Of a stretch of 64,000 bases of DNA, positions 1 through 11,325 are shown one piece after another (the stretch's first letter is position 1; every line of letters starts with the position of its first letter). Source of the DNA: an uncultured Allosphingosinicella sp. (GTDB lineage Bacteria; Pseudomonadota; Alphaproteobacteria; Sphingomonadales; Sphingomonadaceae). Both the position numbers and the translations under genes were made by a program. The stretch lies in NCBI GenBank assembly GCA_934539295.1, contig CAKTCN010000013.1, positions 14,219 to 78,218 on the forward strand. Direction: 5' to 3'. Under the pieces are notes generated by a model. That model was not told where the DNA came from, searched no databases, and worked only from the letters and a program-made list of their open reading frames with translations.

Positions 1-400
1 ACGTCTTCTCCGCCACGACCATAAGGTCGAGACTCCGGAAGAATTCGAGATTGTCGCCGTAGATGGCGACCTTGGCCGCCGGCACGAACGGTTCCAGCAG
101 GCGCACGGCGCCGCGCTTCCACGTGCTGCCGAAGCCGAGCCTTACATGCGTGAAGGCGTCGATCTCGTCGCCTGCCAGCCGGCGCACCTCCGCCTCGATC
201 ACCGGATTGGTGGTCGCAAGGATGATGTCCGCGCCCGGCAGCAGGTGCCGTAGCTCGAGCGCCACGGGAAGGCTGTGCGCGACCTGATGCGGCTGGTCAT
301 GATTGAACAGGAAGCCGACGCGCAGGCCCGGTGCCAGGAACGGCAGGTCATGGCCGACCCATGGTGCGGCGCGATCAAAGGCCAGGGCGCGTTGGTTCAC
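1..400 (-). CDS. Conserved protein of uncertain function, 3' part cut by window edge
   Basis: An open frame of 133 codons runs from a GTG at 400 off the left edge. An AGAGGA Shine-Dalgarno lies about 7 bases upstream. The protein begins MNQRALAFDRAAPW and contains the stretches FNHDQPHQVAHSLPVALEL and IYGDNLEFF, with alternating hydrophobic segments like a Rossmann or GT-B fold. It resembles sphingomonad proteins loosely described as glycosyltransferase or CDP-glycerol transferase-like, but I cannot confirm a family. It is transcribed divergently from sdhB, which it separates from anything further left. Confidence 0.55.
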   Translation of the reverse strand, partial: MNQRALAFDRAAPWVGHDLPFLAPGLRVGFLFNHDQPHQVAHSLPVALELRHLLPGADIILATTNPVIEAEVRRLAGDEIDAFTHVRLGFGSTWKRGAVRLLEPFVPAAKVAIYGDNLEFFRSLDLMVVAEKT

Positions 401-556
401 GTCAAAATCCTCTTCCGGACGACACAACATCCGAATCGTGGCGGATATGATCCCGGCACCGGGCGGAATTAAGGCAAGCCGGAAGCAGGCTGTGGACGAA
501 GGGCATTGAGTGTGGCGGTCCGGCTGGCTATCTGGCGGCGCAGCAAAGGATTTCAG

Positions 557-1342
557 ATGGCCGAGTTCACCCTTCCCAAGAACAGCAAGATCAGCGGAAA
601 GGGCCGCGAGCACAAAGCGCCCTCGGGCGCAGGCCGGGTCAAGAGCTTCAAGATATATCGCTATGATCCGGATTCGGGCGAGAATCCGCGTTATGACAAG
701 TTCGAGATCGACCTAGACGATACCGGGCCGATGGTTCTCGACGCGCTGATCAAGATCAAGAGCGAGCAGGATCCGAGCCTCACCTTCCGCCGCTCGTGCC
801 GCGAGGGCATTTGCGGCTCCTGCTCGATGAACATGGGCGGCAAGAACGGCCTCGCCTGCACCACCGCGATCGAGGACTTCAAGGGCGAGGTACGGATCAC
901 GCCGCTGCCGCATATGGACGTCGTCAAGGACCTGGTGCCGGACTTCACCCATTTTTACGCGCAGTATGCCTCGATCGAGCCGTGGCTGAAGACCAAGACG
1001 CCTTCACCCTCGGGCAAGGAGCGGCTGCAGTCGCCGGAGGATCGCGCCAAGCTGGACGGCCTTTACGAGTGCATCCTGTGCGCCTGCTGCTCGTCTTCCT
1101 GCCCGAGCTATTGGTGGAACAGCGACAAGTTCCTGGGGCCGGCGATCCTGCTGCAGGCGTTCCGCTGGCTGATCGACAGCCGCGACGAGCTGACCGGCGA
1201 GCGGCTGGACGAGCTTGAGGATCCGTTCCGCCTGTATCGCTGCCACACGATCATGAACTGCGCGAACGTGTGCCCCAAGGGGTTGAACCCCGCCAAGGCC
1301 ATCGCCGAAACCAAGAAGATGCTCGTGGAGCGGGCGCTCTGA
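557..1342 (+). CDS. sdhB: Succinate dehydrogenase iron-sulfur subunit
   Basis: Iron-sulfur subunit of complex II (succinate:quinone oxidoreductase), passing electrons from the SdhA flavin to quinone at the inner membrane. 261 residues, normal length. The plant-type 2Fe-2S site is C81, C86, C89 and C101 ([10 protein letters not shown]). The ferredoxin-like half has C172, C175, C178 and C182 ([11 protein letters not shown]) and C229, C235 and C239 ([14 protein letters not shown]), giving the 4Fe-4S and 3Fe-4S clusters. The ATG at 557 is preferred to an in-frame start at 506 because AAAGGA sits just before it and the family begins near this point. sdhC, sdhD and sdhA are not adjacent: the upstream neighbour points the other way. 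Confidence 0.97.
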   Translation: MAEFTLPKNSKISGKGREHKAPSGAGRVKSFKIYRYDPDSGENPRYDKFEIDLDDTGPMVLDALIKIKSEQDPSLTFRRSCREGICGSCSMNMGGKNGLACTTAIEDFKGEVRITPLPHMDVVKDLVPDFTHFYAQYASIEPWLKTKTPSPSGKERLQSPEDRAKLDGLYECILCACCSSSCPSYWWNSDKFLGPAILLQAFRWLIDSRDELTGERLDELEDPFRLYRCHTIMNCANVCPKGLNPAKAIAETKKMLVERAL

Positions 1343-1370
1343 TTTGACGGGCATGCGCTCGGAACTCCTC

Positions 1371-1451
1371 GTCGTTGCGAGGAGCGTAGCGACGAAGCAA
1401 TCCAGTGGATGGATGCGCTGCTCTGGATTGCTTCGCTACGCTCGCAATGAC
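1371..1451. repeat. Inverted pair of REP-like palindromes
   Basis: Left arm 1371-1405 and right arm 1423-1451 are inverted copies of one sequence, beginning GTCRTTGCGAG and ending AAGCAATCCAG, separated by 17 bases. The left copy carries small insertions. It fills the gap between sdhB and zapE. This is the style of the dispersed intergenic repeats common in sphingomonads. Its TCCAG end recalls the CCCAG end of the other repeat family at 4641 and 8867. Confidence 0.8.
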
Positions 1452-1462
1452 GGAGTGCGGTG

Positions 1463-2575
1463 ATGAGTGCGGTGCTTGCGCGATACGAGGCGCTGCTTGC
1501 TGCGGGCGAGCTGCGGCCGGATGCCGACCAGCGCAGGGCAGCGGAACGACTCGACCGGCTTTCGGCGGAACTCGCGGCGCCAAAGGGCGGCTTCTGGTCG
1601 CGGCTGACGGGCCGGGGGGCGCCGGTGCGCGGGGTTTACATGTGGGGCGGCGTCGGGCGGGGCAAGTCGATGCTGATGGACTTGGCCTATGAGGCGGTCG
1701 AGGAGCCGAGAAAGCGCCGCGTCCACTTCCACGAGTTCATGCTGGAAGTGCACCAGCGGCTGCGCGCCGAGCGGCAGAACGAGACTGGCGATCCGATTCC
1801 ACCGGTCGCCAGGGCGATTGCCGCCGGGGCGCGTTTCCTCGCGTTCGATGAGATGGTGATCAACAACACCGCCGACGCGATGATCCTGTCACGGCTGTTC
1901 TCGCGGTTGCTCGAGGAGGGGGTGACGGTGGTGACCACGTCCAACCGGCCGCCGAAGGACCTCTACAAGAACGGGCTCAATCGCGAGCATTTCCTGCCCT
2001 TCATCGCCCTGGTCGAGGCGGAGATGGACGTGATGACGCTCAACGGGCCGACCGACTATCGGCTCGACCGGCTTGGTGGCGGGCCGACCTGGCATGTGCC
2101 GAACGGCCCAGTTGCGACACAGGCAGTGACGGACGCATTTTTCCGCCTCACCGACTTTTCACCCGACGATCGCGAGCATGTTCCGTCCAGCGAGATCGAC
2201 GTGCCCGGCGGGCGGACGCTGCACGTGCCCAAGTGTCTCAAGGGTGTGTCGGTCTTCTCCTTCAAGCGCCTGTGCGGCGAGGCACGCGGGTCCAGCGATT
2301 ATCTGGCAATTGCGCGCCGGTTCCACACGGTGATCATCGTCGGCATTCCAATCCTGGGACCGGAGAACCGCAACGAGGCGGCGCGTTTCGTGACGCTGAT
2401 CGACGCATTGTACGAGCATAAGGTGAAGCTGCTCGCCGCTGCGGACGCGGAGCCGGCTCGGCTATATCCCGCAGGCGACGGTGCGTTCGAGTTCGAGCGC
2501 ACAGTATCGCGCCTGATGGAGATGCAGAGCGCCGATTACCTCGCGCGCGGCCACGGTGAGGACGAAGCGAGCTAA
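1463..2575 (+). CDS. zapE: Cell division AAA+ ATPase, ZapE/AFG1 family
   Basis: A single AAA+ ATPase of the ZapE/AFG1 (LACE1) family, which in E. coli associates with the Z-ring and in mitochondria with protein quality control. 370 residues, full length. The Walker A is WGGVGRGKS (K68, S69) and the Walker B FLAFDEM (D129, E130), followed by the family's ADAMILSRLF stretch. Here NNTADAMI replaces the more usual DIADAMI. An in-frame GTG directly precedes the chosen ATG (1460). The gene lies between sdhB and mdh, a common alphaproteobacterial position. Confidence 0.93.
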   Translation: MSAVLARYEALLAAGELRPDADQRRAAERLDRLSAELAAPKGGFWSRLTGRGAPVRGVYMWGGVGRGKSMLMDLAYEAVEEPRKRRVHFHEFMLEVHQRLRAERQNETGDPIPPVARAIAAGARFLAFDEMVINNTADAMILSRLFSRLLEEGVTVVTTSNRPPKDLYKNGLNREHFLPFIALVEAEMDVMTLNGPTDYRLDRLGGGPTWHVPNGPVATQAVTDAFFRLTDFSPDDREHVPSSEIDVPGGRTLHVPKCLKGVSVFSFKRLCGEARGSSDYLAIARRFHTVIIVGIPILGPENRNEAARFVTLIDALYEHKVKLLAAADAEPARLYPAGDGAFEFERTVSRLMEMQSADYLARGHGEDEAS

Positions 2576-2610
2576 CCCTCCCCGTGTGGAGGCATGCGGC
2601 ATCCGTGTAG

Positions 2611-3732
<1,122 letters not shown>

Positions 3733-3744
3733 GGAAGGAATACA

Positions 3745-4635
3745 ATGTCGATCCTCGTAGACAAGAATACCAAGGTCATCACGCAGGGGATGACCGGCAA
3801 GACCGGCACCTTCCACACCAGGGCGGCGCTCGATTACGGCACGCAGATGGTCGGCGGCGTGACGCCGGGCAAGGGCGGCACCACCCATGAGGAGCTCGGC
3901 CTGCCGAACTTCAACACGGTGGCCGAGGCGGTTGCCGCGACCGGTGCGACCGCGTCGGTGATCTACGTTCCGCCGCCCTTCGCGGCCGATTCGATCCTGG
4001 AAGCGATCGACGCCGAGGTTCCGCTGATCGTCGCGATCACCGAGGGCATTCCGGTGCTCGACATGGTCAAGGTGAAGCGTGCGCTGTCGGGTTCCAAGTC
4101 GCGCCTGATCGGGCCGAACTGCCCGGGCGTGCTGACGCCGGGCGAGTGCAAGATCGGCATCATGCCGGGCAACATCTTTTCCAAGGGCAGCGTCGGCGTG
4201 GTGTCGCGTTCGGGCACGCTGACCTATGAGGCGGTGTTCCAGACGACCAACGAGGGCCTGGGCCAGACCACCGCGGTCGGCATCGGCGGCGATCCGGTCA
4301 ACGGCACCAACTTCATCGACGTGCTGGAACTGTTCCTGGCCGACGAGGCCACCAAGTCGATCATCATGATCGGCGAGATCGGCGGCGACGCCGAGGAGCA
4401 GGCCGCGCAGTTCCTGATCGACGAGGCCAAGCGTGGCCGCAAGAAGCCGATGGCCGGCTTCATCGCGGGCCGCACGGCGCCTCCGGGCCGCCGCATGGGC
4501 CATGCCGGCGCGATCGTGTCGGGCGGCAAGGGCGATGCCGAGAGCAAGATCGCGGCGATGGAAGAAGCTGGAATTCGCGTCTCCCCGAGCCCATCTGAGC
4601 TTGGACGCACGCTGGTCGAGGTTCTGAAGGGCTGA
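3745..4635 (+). CDS. sucD: Succinyl-CoA ligase alpha subunit
   Basis: Alpha subunit of succinyl-CoA synthetase (succinyl-CoA + NDP + Pi to succinate + CoA + NTP). 296 residues, full length. It opens with the CoA-binding Rossmann domain ([17 protein letters not shown]) and ends with the ligase domain, where GHAGAI carries the phosphohistidine. An AAGGAAGGA Shine-Dalgarno precedes it. It follows mdh by 12 bases. The beta subunit sucC, usually between mdh and sucD in other alphaproteobacteria, is absent from the whole window and must be supplied elsewhere. Confidence 0.97.
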   Translation: MSILVDKNTKVITQGMTGKTGTFHTRAALDYGTQMVGGVTPGKGGTTHEELGLPNFNTVAEAVAATGATASVIYVPPPFAADSILEAIDAEVPLIVAITEGIPVLDMVKVKRALSGSKSRLIGPNCPGVLTPGECKIGIMPGNIFSKGSVGVVSRSGTLTYEAVFQTTNEGLGQTTAVGIGGDPVNGTNFIDVLELFLADEATKSIIMIGEIGGDAEEQAAQFLIDEAKRGRKKPMAGFIAGRTAPPGRRMGHAGAIVSGGKGDAESKIAAMEEAGIRVSPSPSELGRTLVEVLKG

Positions 4636-4640
4636 TTTTT

Positions 4641-4710
4641 TGCTCCTGCGAAAGCAGGGGCCTAGTTTCGCTGATCCGGGCCGACTGGGCTCCTGCTTTC
4701 GCAGGAGCAC
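4641..4710. repeat. Inverted pair of GAAA-loop REP-like repeats
   Basis: Two inverted copies (4641-4665 and 4685-4710) of the repeat GTGCTCCTGCGAAAGCAGGA followed by GCCCAG. Each copy can itself fold as a CTCCTGC/GCAGGAG stem capped by GAAA. The left copy has small mismatches (GGGGCCTAG). They lie 3' of sucD and before sucA. The same repeat flanks the GIY-YIG pseudogene at 8867-9226. Confidence 0.85.
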
Positions 4711-4752
4711 AAGCAGGCGGGCAAAAAGGGTCTTAGAAGAAGGCGAAGTGAA

Positions 4753-7548
4753 GTGGACATGTTCGAGGCTGAGCGGGAACAGGGCCCAAGTTGGGCACGC
4801 GATAACTGGCCCCTGAGCGAACTCGACGAGGTCAATGCCGGCCTCGATCCCACGCGCATGGGAATCGAGAAGGTCGCTGCCAAGGCGAAGGACGCGGCGG
4901 TCTCGGCCGGCAAGTCCGGCGCCGATGTCGAGCAGGCGGCGACCGATTCGATCCGCGCGATGATGCTGATCCGCACCTACCGGGTGCGCGGGCATCTCGC
5001 CGCCAACCTCGATCCGCTCGGCCTCGCCCCGCGCGAACTGCCGGCGGAGCTGACGCCCGAATTTCACGGCTTCACCGGCGCGGCGCTCGACCGGCCGATC
5101 TTCCTCGACGGCGCGCTCGGCTTCAAGACGGCGAGCGTGCGCGAGATCGTGGCCGTGCTGCAGGCTAATTATTGCGGCAATGTCGGCCTCGAATATATGC
5201 ACATCAACGACCTGGAGGAGCGCCGCTTCCTCCAGGACCGGATGGAGGGCAAGGACGCGCGCATCATCTTCTCGCCCGAGGGCAAGCAGGCGATCCTGTC
5301 CAAGGTCATCCAGGCCGAGCAGTGGGAGCGTTTTCTCGCCCGCAAATATGTCGGCACCAAGCGCTTCGGACTGGACGGCGGCGAGTCGATGATTCCGGCG
5401 CTGGAAGCCGTGATCAAATATGGCGGGCAGACGGGCCTCAAGGAGATCGTGGTCGGCATGGCCCATCGCGGCCGCCTCAACGTCCTCGCCAATTTCATGG
5501 GCAAGCCGTACCGCGCGATCTTCAGCGAGTTCGCAGGCGGGTCCTCGAACCCCGAGGATGTTGGCGGTTCGGGTGACGTGAAATACCATCTCGGCACCTC
5601 GTCGGACCGCGCGTTCGACGGCATCAACGTGCATATGAGCCTGGTGCCGAACCCGAGCCATCTCGAGGCGGTCGATCCGGTCGTGCTCGGCAAGGTGCGC
5701 GCGCGCCAGATGCAATATGGCGATGCGGAAGGGACGCAGGTCCTTCCCGTGCTGCTGCACGGCGACGCGGCGTTTGCGGGCCAGGGCATCGTGGCGGAAT
5801 GCTTCGGTTTCTCCGGGCTGCCGGGCTATGCGTCGGGCGGCACGATCCATTTCGTGATCAACAACCAGGTGGGTTTCACCACCTCGCCGCAGTTCGCGCG
5901 TTCGTCGCCTTATCCGTCGGACATCGCCAAGAGCGTCCAGGCGCCGATCCTGCACGTCAATGGCGACGATCCGGAAGCGGTGACCTTCGCCTGCAAGATC
6001 GCGATCGATTATCGCCAGACGTTCAAGCGCGACATCGTCATCGACATGTGGTGCTATCGCCGCTTCGGCCACAATGAGGGCGACGAGCCGAGCTTCACAC
6101 AGCCGCAGATGTACGCGAAGATCCGCCAGCATCCGGGCGTGTCGGACATCTACGGCGCGCGGCTGGTCCAGGAAGGCGTCGTCGACGCGGCCTGGGTCGA
6201 GAAGCAGGTCGCCGACCTCACTGCCAGCCTGGAGGCCGAGTTCGAGGCCGCCAAGTCGTATCTGCCCAACAAGGCGGACTGGTTCGAAGGCCGCTGGACC
6301 GGCTTCGGCCGTCCCACCGACGACCGCCGCAATGCCGAGACGGCGTTGACGCAGGACCAGCTGCAGGACCTCGGCCGCACGCTGACGACGGTTCCCGAAG
6401 GGCTGACCGTCCACAAGACACTGCAGCGCGTGATCGATGCCAAGAAGGCGATGTTCGAGAGCGGCGAGGGCTTCGACTGGGCGACCGGCGAGGCGCTGGC
6501 GTTCGGCGGGCTGGTCAAGGGCGGCTACAATATCCGGCTGTCGGGCCAGGATTCGGGCCGCGGCACGTTCAGCCAGCGCCATGCCGTCTGGGTCGACCAG
6601 AATGACGGGTCGAAGTACGTGCCGCTGACCAAGGTCGATGGCGGCCGCTTCGAAGTGCGTGACTCGCCGCTTTCGGAATTCGGCGTGCTCGGCTTCGAAT
6701 ATGGCTATGCAAGCGCCGACCCGCGCACCCTGGTGCTGTGGGAAGCGCAGTTCGGCGACTTCGCCAACGGCGCGCAGGTCATGATCGACCAGTTCATCGC
6801 GTCCGGCGAGGCCAAGTGGCTGCGCGCCAACGGCCTCGTGATGCTGCTGCCGCACGGTTATGAGGGCCAGGGTCCGGAGCATAGCTCGGCACGGCTCGAG
6901 CGCTATCTGCAGCTGTGCGCCGAGGACAATATGCAGGTGGCGAACATCACCACGCCTGCAAATTACTTCCACGTGCTGCGCCGCCAGATGCTGCGCGATT
7001 TCCGCAAGCCCCTGGTGATCGTCACGCCCAAGTCGCTGCTGCGCCACAAGCTGGCCGTCTCGACTGCGGCGGACTTCACCGGCGACAGCCACTTCATGCG
7101 CATCCTGTCCGACGTGAACGGCCCGGCCGATGCCGAGGTGAAGCGTCTGGTGCTCTGCTCCGGCAAGGTCGCCTACGACCTGATGGAAGCGCGCGACAAG
7201 GCGGGCGACACCAACGTGTCGATCGTGCGGATCGAGCAGATCTATCCCTTCCCGTCCGAGGCCCTGGTCGAGCGTCTGAAGCGCATGACCAACCTGGAGG
7301 AAGTGGTGTGGGCGCAGGAAGAGCCGAAGAACAATGGTTCGTGGTTCTTCGTCGAGCCGCTGATCGAGGAATGTCTGGTCGATGCAGGCGTCAAGCCGCA
7401 GCGGCCGATCTATGCGGGCCGGTCTGCATCGGCATCGCCGGCGACGGGCCTGGCCAAGCGCCATGCGGTCGAGCAGGCGGCTTTGATCGCCGAAGCGCTG
7501 GGACATGGCGGAACTGAACAGCCGGCTGCGCGCCGGGCCGAAGGCTGA
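4753..7548 (+). CDS. sucA: 2-oxoglutarate dehydrogenase E1 component
   Basis: Thiamine-diphosphate-dependent decarboxylase of the 2-oxoglutarate dehydrogenase complex; it passes the succinyl group to the lipoyl arm of SucB. 931 residues, normal for the homodimeric E1. Landmarks are [14 protein letters not shown] N-terminus ([10 protein letters not shown]), [13 protein letters not shown] (near 235), the ThDP/Mg loop GDAAFAGQG (near 337) with INNQVGFTT (near 369), and [13 protein letters not shown] (near 705). GTG at 4753 is taken as start, with AAGAAGG about 10 bases upstream; an ATG two codons later is possible. A repeat pair lies in its leader, and sucB follows after 20 bases. Confidence 0.96.
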   Translation: MDMFEAEREQGPSWARDNWPLSELDEVNAGLDPTRMGIEKVAAKAKDAAVSAGKSGADVEQAATDSIRAMMLIRTYRVRGHLAANLDPLGLAPRELPAELTPEFHGFTGAALDRPIFLDGALGFKTASVREIVAVLQANYCGNVGLEYMHINDLEERRFLQDRMEGKDARIIFSPEGKQAILSKVIQAEQWERFLARKYVGTKRFGLDGGESMIPALEAVIKYGGQTGLKEIVVGMAHRGRLNVLANFMGKPYRAIFSEFAGGSSNPEDVGGSGDVKYHLGTSSDRAFDGINVHMSLVPNPSHLEAVDPVVLGKVRARQMQYGDAEGTQVLPVLLHGDAAFAGQGIVAECFGFSGLPGYASGGTIHFVINNQVGFTTSPQFARSSPYPSDIAKSVQAPILHVNGDDPEAVTFACKIAIDYRQTFKRDIVIDMWCYRRFGHNEGDEPSFTQPQMYAKIRQHPGVSDIYGARLVQEGVVDAAWVEKQVADLTASLEAEFEAAKSYLPNKADWFEGRWTGFGRPTDDRRNAETALTQDQLQDLGRTLTTVPEGLTVHKTLQRVIDAKKAMFESGEGFDWATGEALAFGGLVKGGYNIRLSGQDSGRGTFSQRHAVWVDQNDGSKYVPLTKVDGGRFEVRDSPLSEFGVLGFEYGYASADPRTLVLWEAQFGDFANGAQVMIDQFIASGEAKWLRANGLVMLLPHGYEGQGPEHSSARLERYLQLCAEDNMQVANITTPANYFHVLRRQMLRDFRKPLVIVTPKSLLRHKLAVSTAADFTGDSHFMRILSDVNGPADAEVKRLVLCSGKVAYDLMEARDKAGDTNVSIVRIEQIYPFPSEALVERLKRMTNLEEVVWAQEEPKNNGSWFFVEPLIEECLVDAGVKPQRPIYAGRSASASPATGLAKRHAVEQAALIAEALGHGGTEQPAARRAEG

Positions 7549-7568
7549 AGCGGGGTAAAGGAAGAATA

Positions 7569-8855
<1,287 letters not shown>

Positions 8856-8866
8856 GGAGGAGCCCA

Positions 8867-8892
8867 GTGCTCCTGCGAAAGCAGGAGCCCAG
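8867..8892 (+). repeat. REP-like repeat, left flank of the GIY-YIG pseudogene
   Basis: A 26-base copy: GTG, then CTCCTGC-GAAA-GCAGGAG (7-bp stem with a GNRA-type tetraloop), then CCCAG. It begins 11 bases after the sucB stop and ends 8 bases before the GIY-YIG Shine-Dalgarno region. The nine bases before it (GGAGCCCAG) repeat its own end. The partner copy at 9201 is inverted. Confidence 0.85.
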
Positions 8893-8906
8893 TGCGGAGG
8901 TTGAAC

Positions 8907-9200
8907 TTGGTACGGCTCGGCTATGTCTACATCATGGCCAGCCGACGGAACGGAACCCTCTACCTCGGTGTGACCAGCGACCTGCTCAGACGCACTTATG
9001 AGCATCGTAACGGCCTGATCGACGGGTTCTCGAAAGATTAAGGATGCCGCAGCCTTGTCTGGTATGCGGCATATGGCGATATCCAGGATGCCCGCGCCCG
9101 CGAGCTCCAGATGAAAAAGTGGAAACGGGGCTGGAAGCTCCAGCTGATCGAGGAAGCGAACCCGGACTGGCGGGACCTGTTTGAGGATCTGACGCTTTAG
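8907..9200 (+). pseudogene. GIY-YIG nuclease (YhbQ/UPF0213-like), broken by one in-frame stop
   Basis: A 97-codon frame reads MVRLGYVYIMASRRNGTLY then LGVTSDLLRRTYEHRNG, which is a GIY-YIG domain (GYVYIM, TLYLGVT, R and HR residues). Codon 45 (9039-9041) is TAA, where homologues would have Tyr in a KxYGC context (GFSKD-stop-GCRSLVWY). The frame then continues intact through ARARELQMKKWKRGWKL and EANPDWRDLF to a TAG at 9200. A single base change from TAC or TAT explains the stop; the reading frame is not shifted. The start is a TTG with GGAGG six bases before it. It sits exactly between inverted repeat copies. Confidence 0.85.
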
Positions 9201-9226
9201 CTGGGTTCCTGCTTTCGCAGGAACAC
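9201..9226 (-). repeat. REP-like repeat, right flank of the GIY-YIG pseudogene
   Basis: Inverted partner of 8867-8892, differing at two paired positions (GTTCCTGC/GCAGGAAC, so the stem is kept). It starts on the base after the pseudogene's TAG and ends just upstream of the lpdA Shine-Dalgarno, so the 360-base unit 8867-9226 lies in the lpdA leader. Confidence 0.85.
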
Positions 9227-9239
9227 GAAGAGGTACGTG

Positions 9240-10634
9240 ATGGCTGAGACCAATTTCGACGTGATCGTCATCGGCGCGGGGCCGGGTGGCTATGTGGCCG
9301 CGATCCGGGCTGCGCAGCTGGGGCTGAAGGTCGCCTGTGCGGAGAGCCGGCCGACGCTGGGCGGCACCTGCCTCAATGTCGGCTGCATCCCGTCCAAGGC
9401 TTTGCTGCACGCGTCCGAGCGCTTCCACGAGGCGCATGACGGTACGCTGGCGAAGCTGGGCGTCAAGCTGGAGGGCGCGAGCGTCGATCTTGACGCGATG
9501 CACAAGTACCGCACCGATGCGGTCGTCGGCCTGACCGGCGGCGTCGAGTTCCTGTTCAAGAAGAACAAGATCGAGTGGCTGAAGGGTCTGGCGACCTTCA
9601 CCGGTGCCAACAGCATCGAGGTGAATGGGCAGGCTTACACGGCCAAGAACATCGTGGTCGCGACCGGTTCGTCGGTGACCCCGCTACCGGGTGTCGAGAT
9701 CGACCATAAGGTGGTGGTGGATTCCACCAGCGCGCTCGAACTGCCGGCCGTGCCGGAGCATCTCGTCGTGATCGGCGGCGGCGTGATCGGGCTGGAGCTC
9801 GGATCGGTGTGGAAGCGCCTGGGTGCCAAGGTGACCGTCGTCGAATATCTCGACCAGATCCTGCCCGGCATGGATGGCGAGGTCCGCAAGGAAGCCGCCA
9901 AGATCTTCAAGAAGCAGGGCTTCGAGTTCAAGACCGGCACCAAGGTGACGGGCGTCGCGGTGAACGGCGATCGTGCCACCGTGACGGTCGAGCCGGCCGC
10001 CGGCGGCGCGGCCGAGACGATCGAGGCGAGCCATGTGCTGGTCGCGATCGGCCGCCGTCCGAACACCGAAGGGCTGGCGATCGAGAAGGCCGGCCTGACG
10101 CTCAACCAGCGCAACCAGATCGAGACCGATCATGATTTCGCGACGTCCGTGCCCGGCATCTGGGCGATCGGCGACGTGATTCCCGGCCCGATGCTCGCCC
10201 ACAAGGCCGAGGACGAGGGCATTGCGGTGGCCGAGAATATCGCGGGGCTGACCGGCATCGTGAACCACGATCTGATCCCCGGCGTGGTCTATACCAGCCC
10301 CGAGATCGCCTCCGTCGGCCTGACCGAGGAAGCGGCCAAGGCGCAGGGCGAGATCAAGGTCGGCAAGTTCCCGATGCTCGCCAACAGCCGCGCCAAGGCG
10401 CTGCAGGAGAAGGACGGCTTCGTGAAGGTCATCGCCGACGCGAAGACCGATCGCGTGCTGGGCGTCCACATCATCGCGTCGGTCGCCGGCACGATGATCG
10501 CGCAGGTGGTGCAGGCGATGGAATTCGGCGCCACGAGCGAGGACATCGCCTACACCTGCCATGCGCATCCGACGCACAATGAGGCGATCAAGGAAGCCGC
10601 CATGGGCGTGCTTGGCAAGCCACTGCATATTTGA
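9240..10634 (+). CDS. lpdA: Dihydrolipoamide dehydrogenase (E3)
   Basis: FAD-dependent E3 of the 2-oxoglutarate dehydrogenase complex; it reoxidises the dihydrolipoyl arm with NAD. 464 residues. The FAD-binding GAGPGGYVAA lies near 12-21, the redox-active pair C44/C49 in GGTCLNVGCIPSK, the NAD-binding GGGVIGLELG in the middle, and the C-terminal HAHPTHNE motif carries the catalytic His-Glu pair (441-448). The ATG at 9240 with AGAGG six bases before is preferred to the GTG at 9237. Because a repeat-flanked unit separates it from sucB, it may be transcribed partly on its own. A strong terminator follows. Confidence 0.97.
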   Translation: MAETNFDVIVIGAGPGGYVAAIRAAQLGLKVACAESRPTLGGTCLNVGCIPSKALLHASERFHEAHDGTLAKLGVKLEGASVDLDAMHKYRTDAVVGLTGGVEFLFKKNKIEWLKGLATFTGANSIEVNGQAYTAKNIVVATGSSVTPLPGVEIDHKVVVDSTSALELPAVPEHLVVIGGGVIGLELGSVWKRLGAKVTVVEYLDQILPGMDGEVRKEAAKIFKKQGFEFKTGTKVTGVAVNGDRATVTVEPAAGGAAETIEASHVLVAIGRRPNTEGLAIEKAGLTLNQRNQIETDHDFATSVPGIWAIGDVIPGPMLAHKAEDEGIAVAENIAGLTGIVNHDLIPGVVYTSPEIASVGLTEEAAKAQGEIKVGKFPMLANSRAKALQEKDGFVKVIADAKTDRVLGVHIIASVAGTMIAQVVQAMEFGATSEDIAYTCHAHPTHNEAIKEAAMGVLGKPLHI

Positions 10635-10658
10635 GGCGGGTCGGCTCTAAAAGGTTCG

Positions 10659-10690
10659 AAGGGGCTGGCGATGCGCCGGCCCCTTTTTAT
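10659..10690 (+). terminator. Rho-independent terminator of the TCA block
   Basis: A GC-rich hairpin (GGGGC-T-GGCG / CGCC-G-GCCCC, loop ATG) is followed by TTTTTATTT, 25 bases after the lpdA stop. Confidence 0.85.
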
Positions 10691-10967
10691 TTGTGCATCG
10701 TCATACCTGACATGATCCGGCATCCCGCTTCCTTTGGCGCCGCGGGAGAGAAGACCTCGAAGCCAAGATCATGTCCGCGTGAGGTGTGGGGGACAGCGCG
10801 GCAGTCGCTGATCGCCTCCAGTCCCGCCGCCTTCAACAACTTACCGCATCATCAACTCGGTTCATCGACCCCGCGCAGGGCGTTGCGGATCGTTGTTTTA
10901 GGTTAATGAAACTGTGGCCAGAAGGCGGGCGTTGGTTCGGCAAGTTGTTTCAGGAAGGAACCTGGTT
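10691..10967. other. Non-coding stretch between lpdA terminator and the next gene
   Basis: No convincing gene. It contains a degenerate repeat (10699-10731, ACCTGACATGATCCGG then CCGCTT) that resembles a sequence near 48957. The last 60 bases should hold the promoter of the gene at 10968, but I cannot place its -35/-10 elements. Confidence 0.5.
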
Positions 10968-11276
10968 ATGCGTAAAGTTGCTCTCACCGTCGCTGCTGCC
11001 GCTATGGCGCTCCCCGTCGCGATGCCGGCTCCGGCCGCCGCGCAGGGTTATTACAATGGCAAGACCTGGCGCGATGGCCAGGGGCGTCTTCGCTGCAAAA
11101 AGCCGAACGGCACGACCGGCCTGATCGTCGGTGCGGCAGGCGGCGCCCTGGTTGGCCGCGCGATCGATACGCGTGGCGAGCGTACCACCGGTACCGTTCT
11201 TGGTGCCGCAGCCGGCGCCCTGCTCGGCCGCCATGTCGAGCGTAATGCCGGCAGCAAGGGTCGTTACTGCCGCTGA
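10968..11276 (+). CDS. Glycine-zipper exported protein (17-kDa surface-antigen-like)
   Basis: 102 residues. A signal peptide (MRKVALTVAAAAMALPVAMP, cleavage near AAAQ-GYY at about 25) is followed by a glycine-zipper segment, GLIVGAAGGALVGRAID and TVLGAAAGALLGRHVE, as in the Rick_17kDa/glycine-zipper-2TM family. Such proteins sit in or at the outer membrane, but the exact role is unknown. The ATG at 10968 has AGGAAGGA about 9 bases before it; an upstream in-frame start would spoil the signal peptide. Two hairpins follow the stop, so it is monocistronic. Confidence 0.8.
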   Translation: MRKVALTVAAAAMALPVAMPAPAAAQGYYNGKTWRDGQGRLRCKKPNGTTGLIVGAAGGALVGRAIDTRGERTTGTVLGAAAGALLGRHVERNAGSKGRYCR

Positions 11277-11281
11277 AATAA

Positions 11282-11306
11282 GAGGGGCGCCTAACCGGCG
11301 CCCCTC
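11282..11306 (+). terminator. Hairpin after the glycine-zipper gene
   Basis: Perfect 10-bp stem GAGGGGCGCC/GGCGCCCCTC with loop TAACC, 6 bases past the stop. There is no T-run, so it may act as an mRNA-end stabiliser or together with the next hairpin. Confidence 0.5.
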
Positions 11307-11325
11307 CAGTATGCGTAACAAGTAG

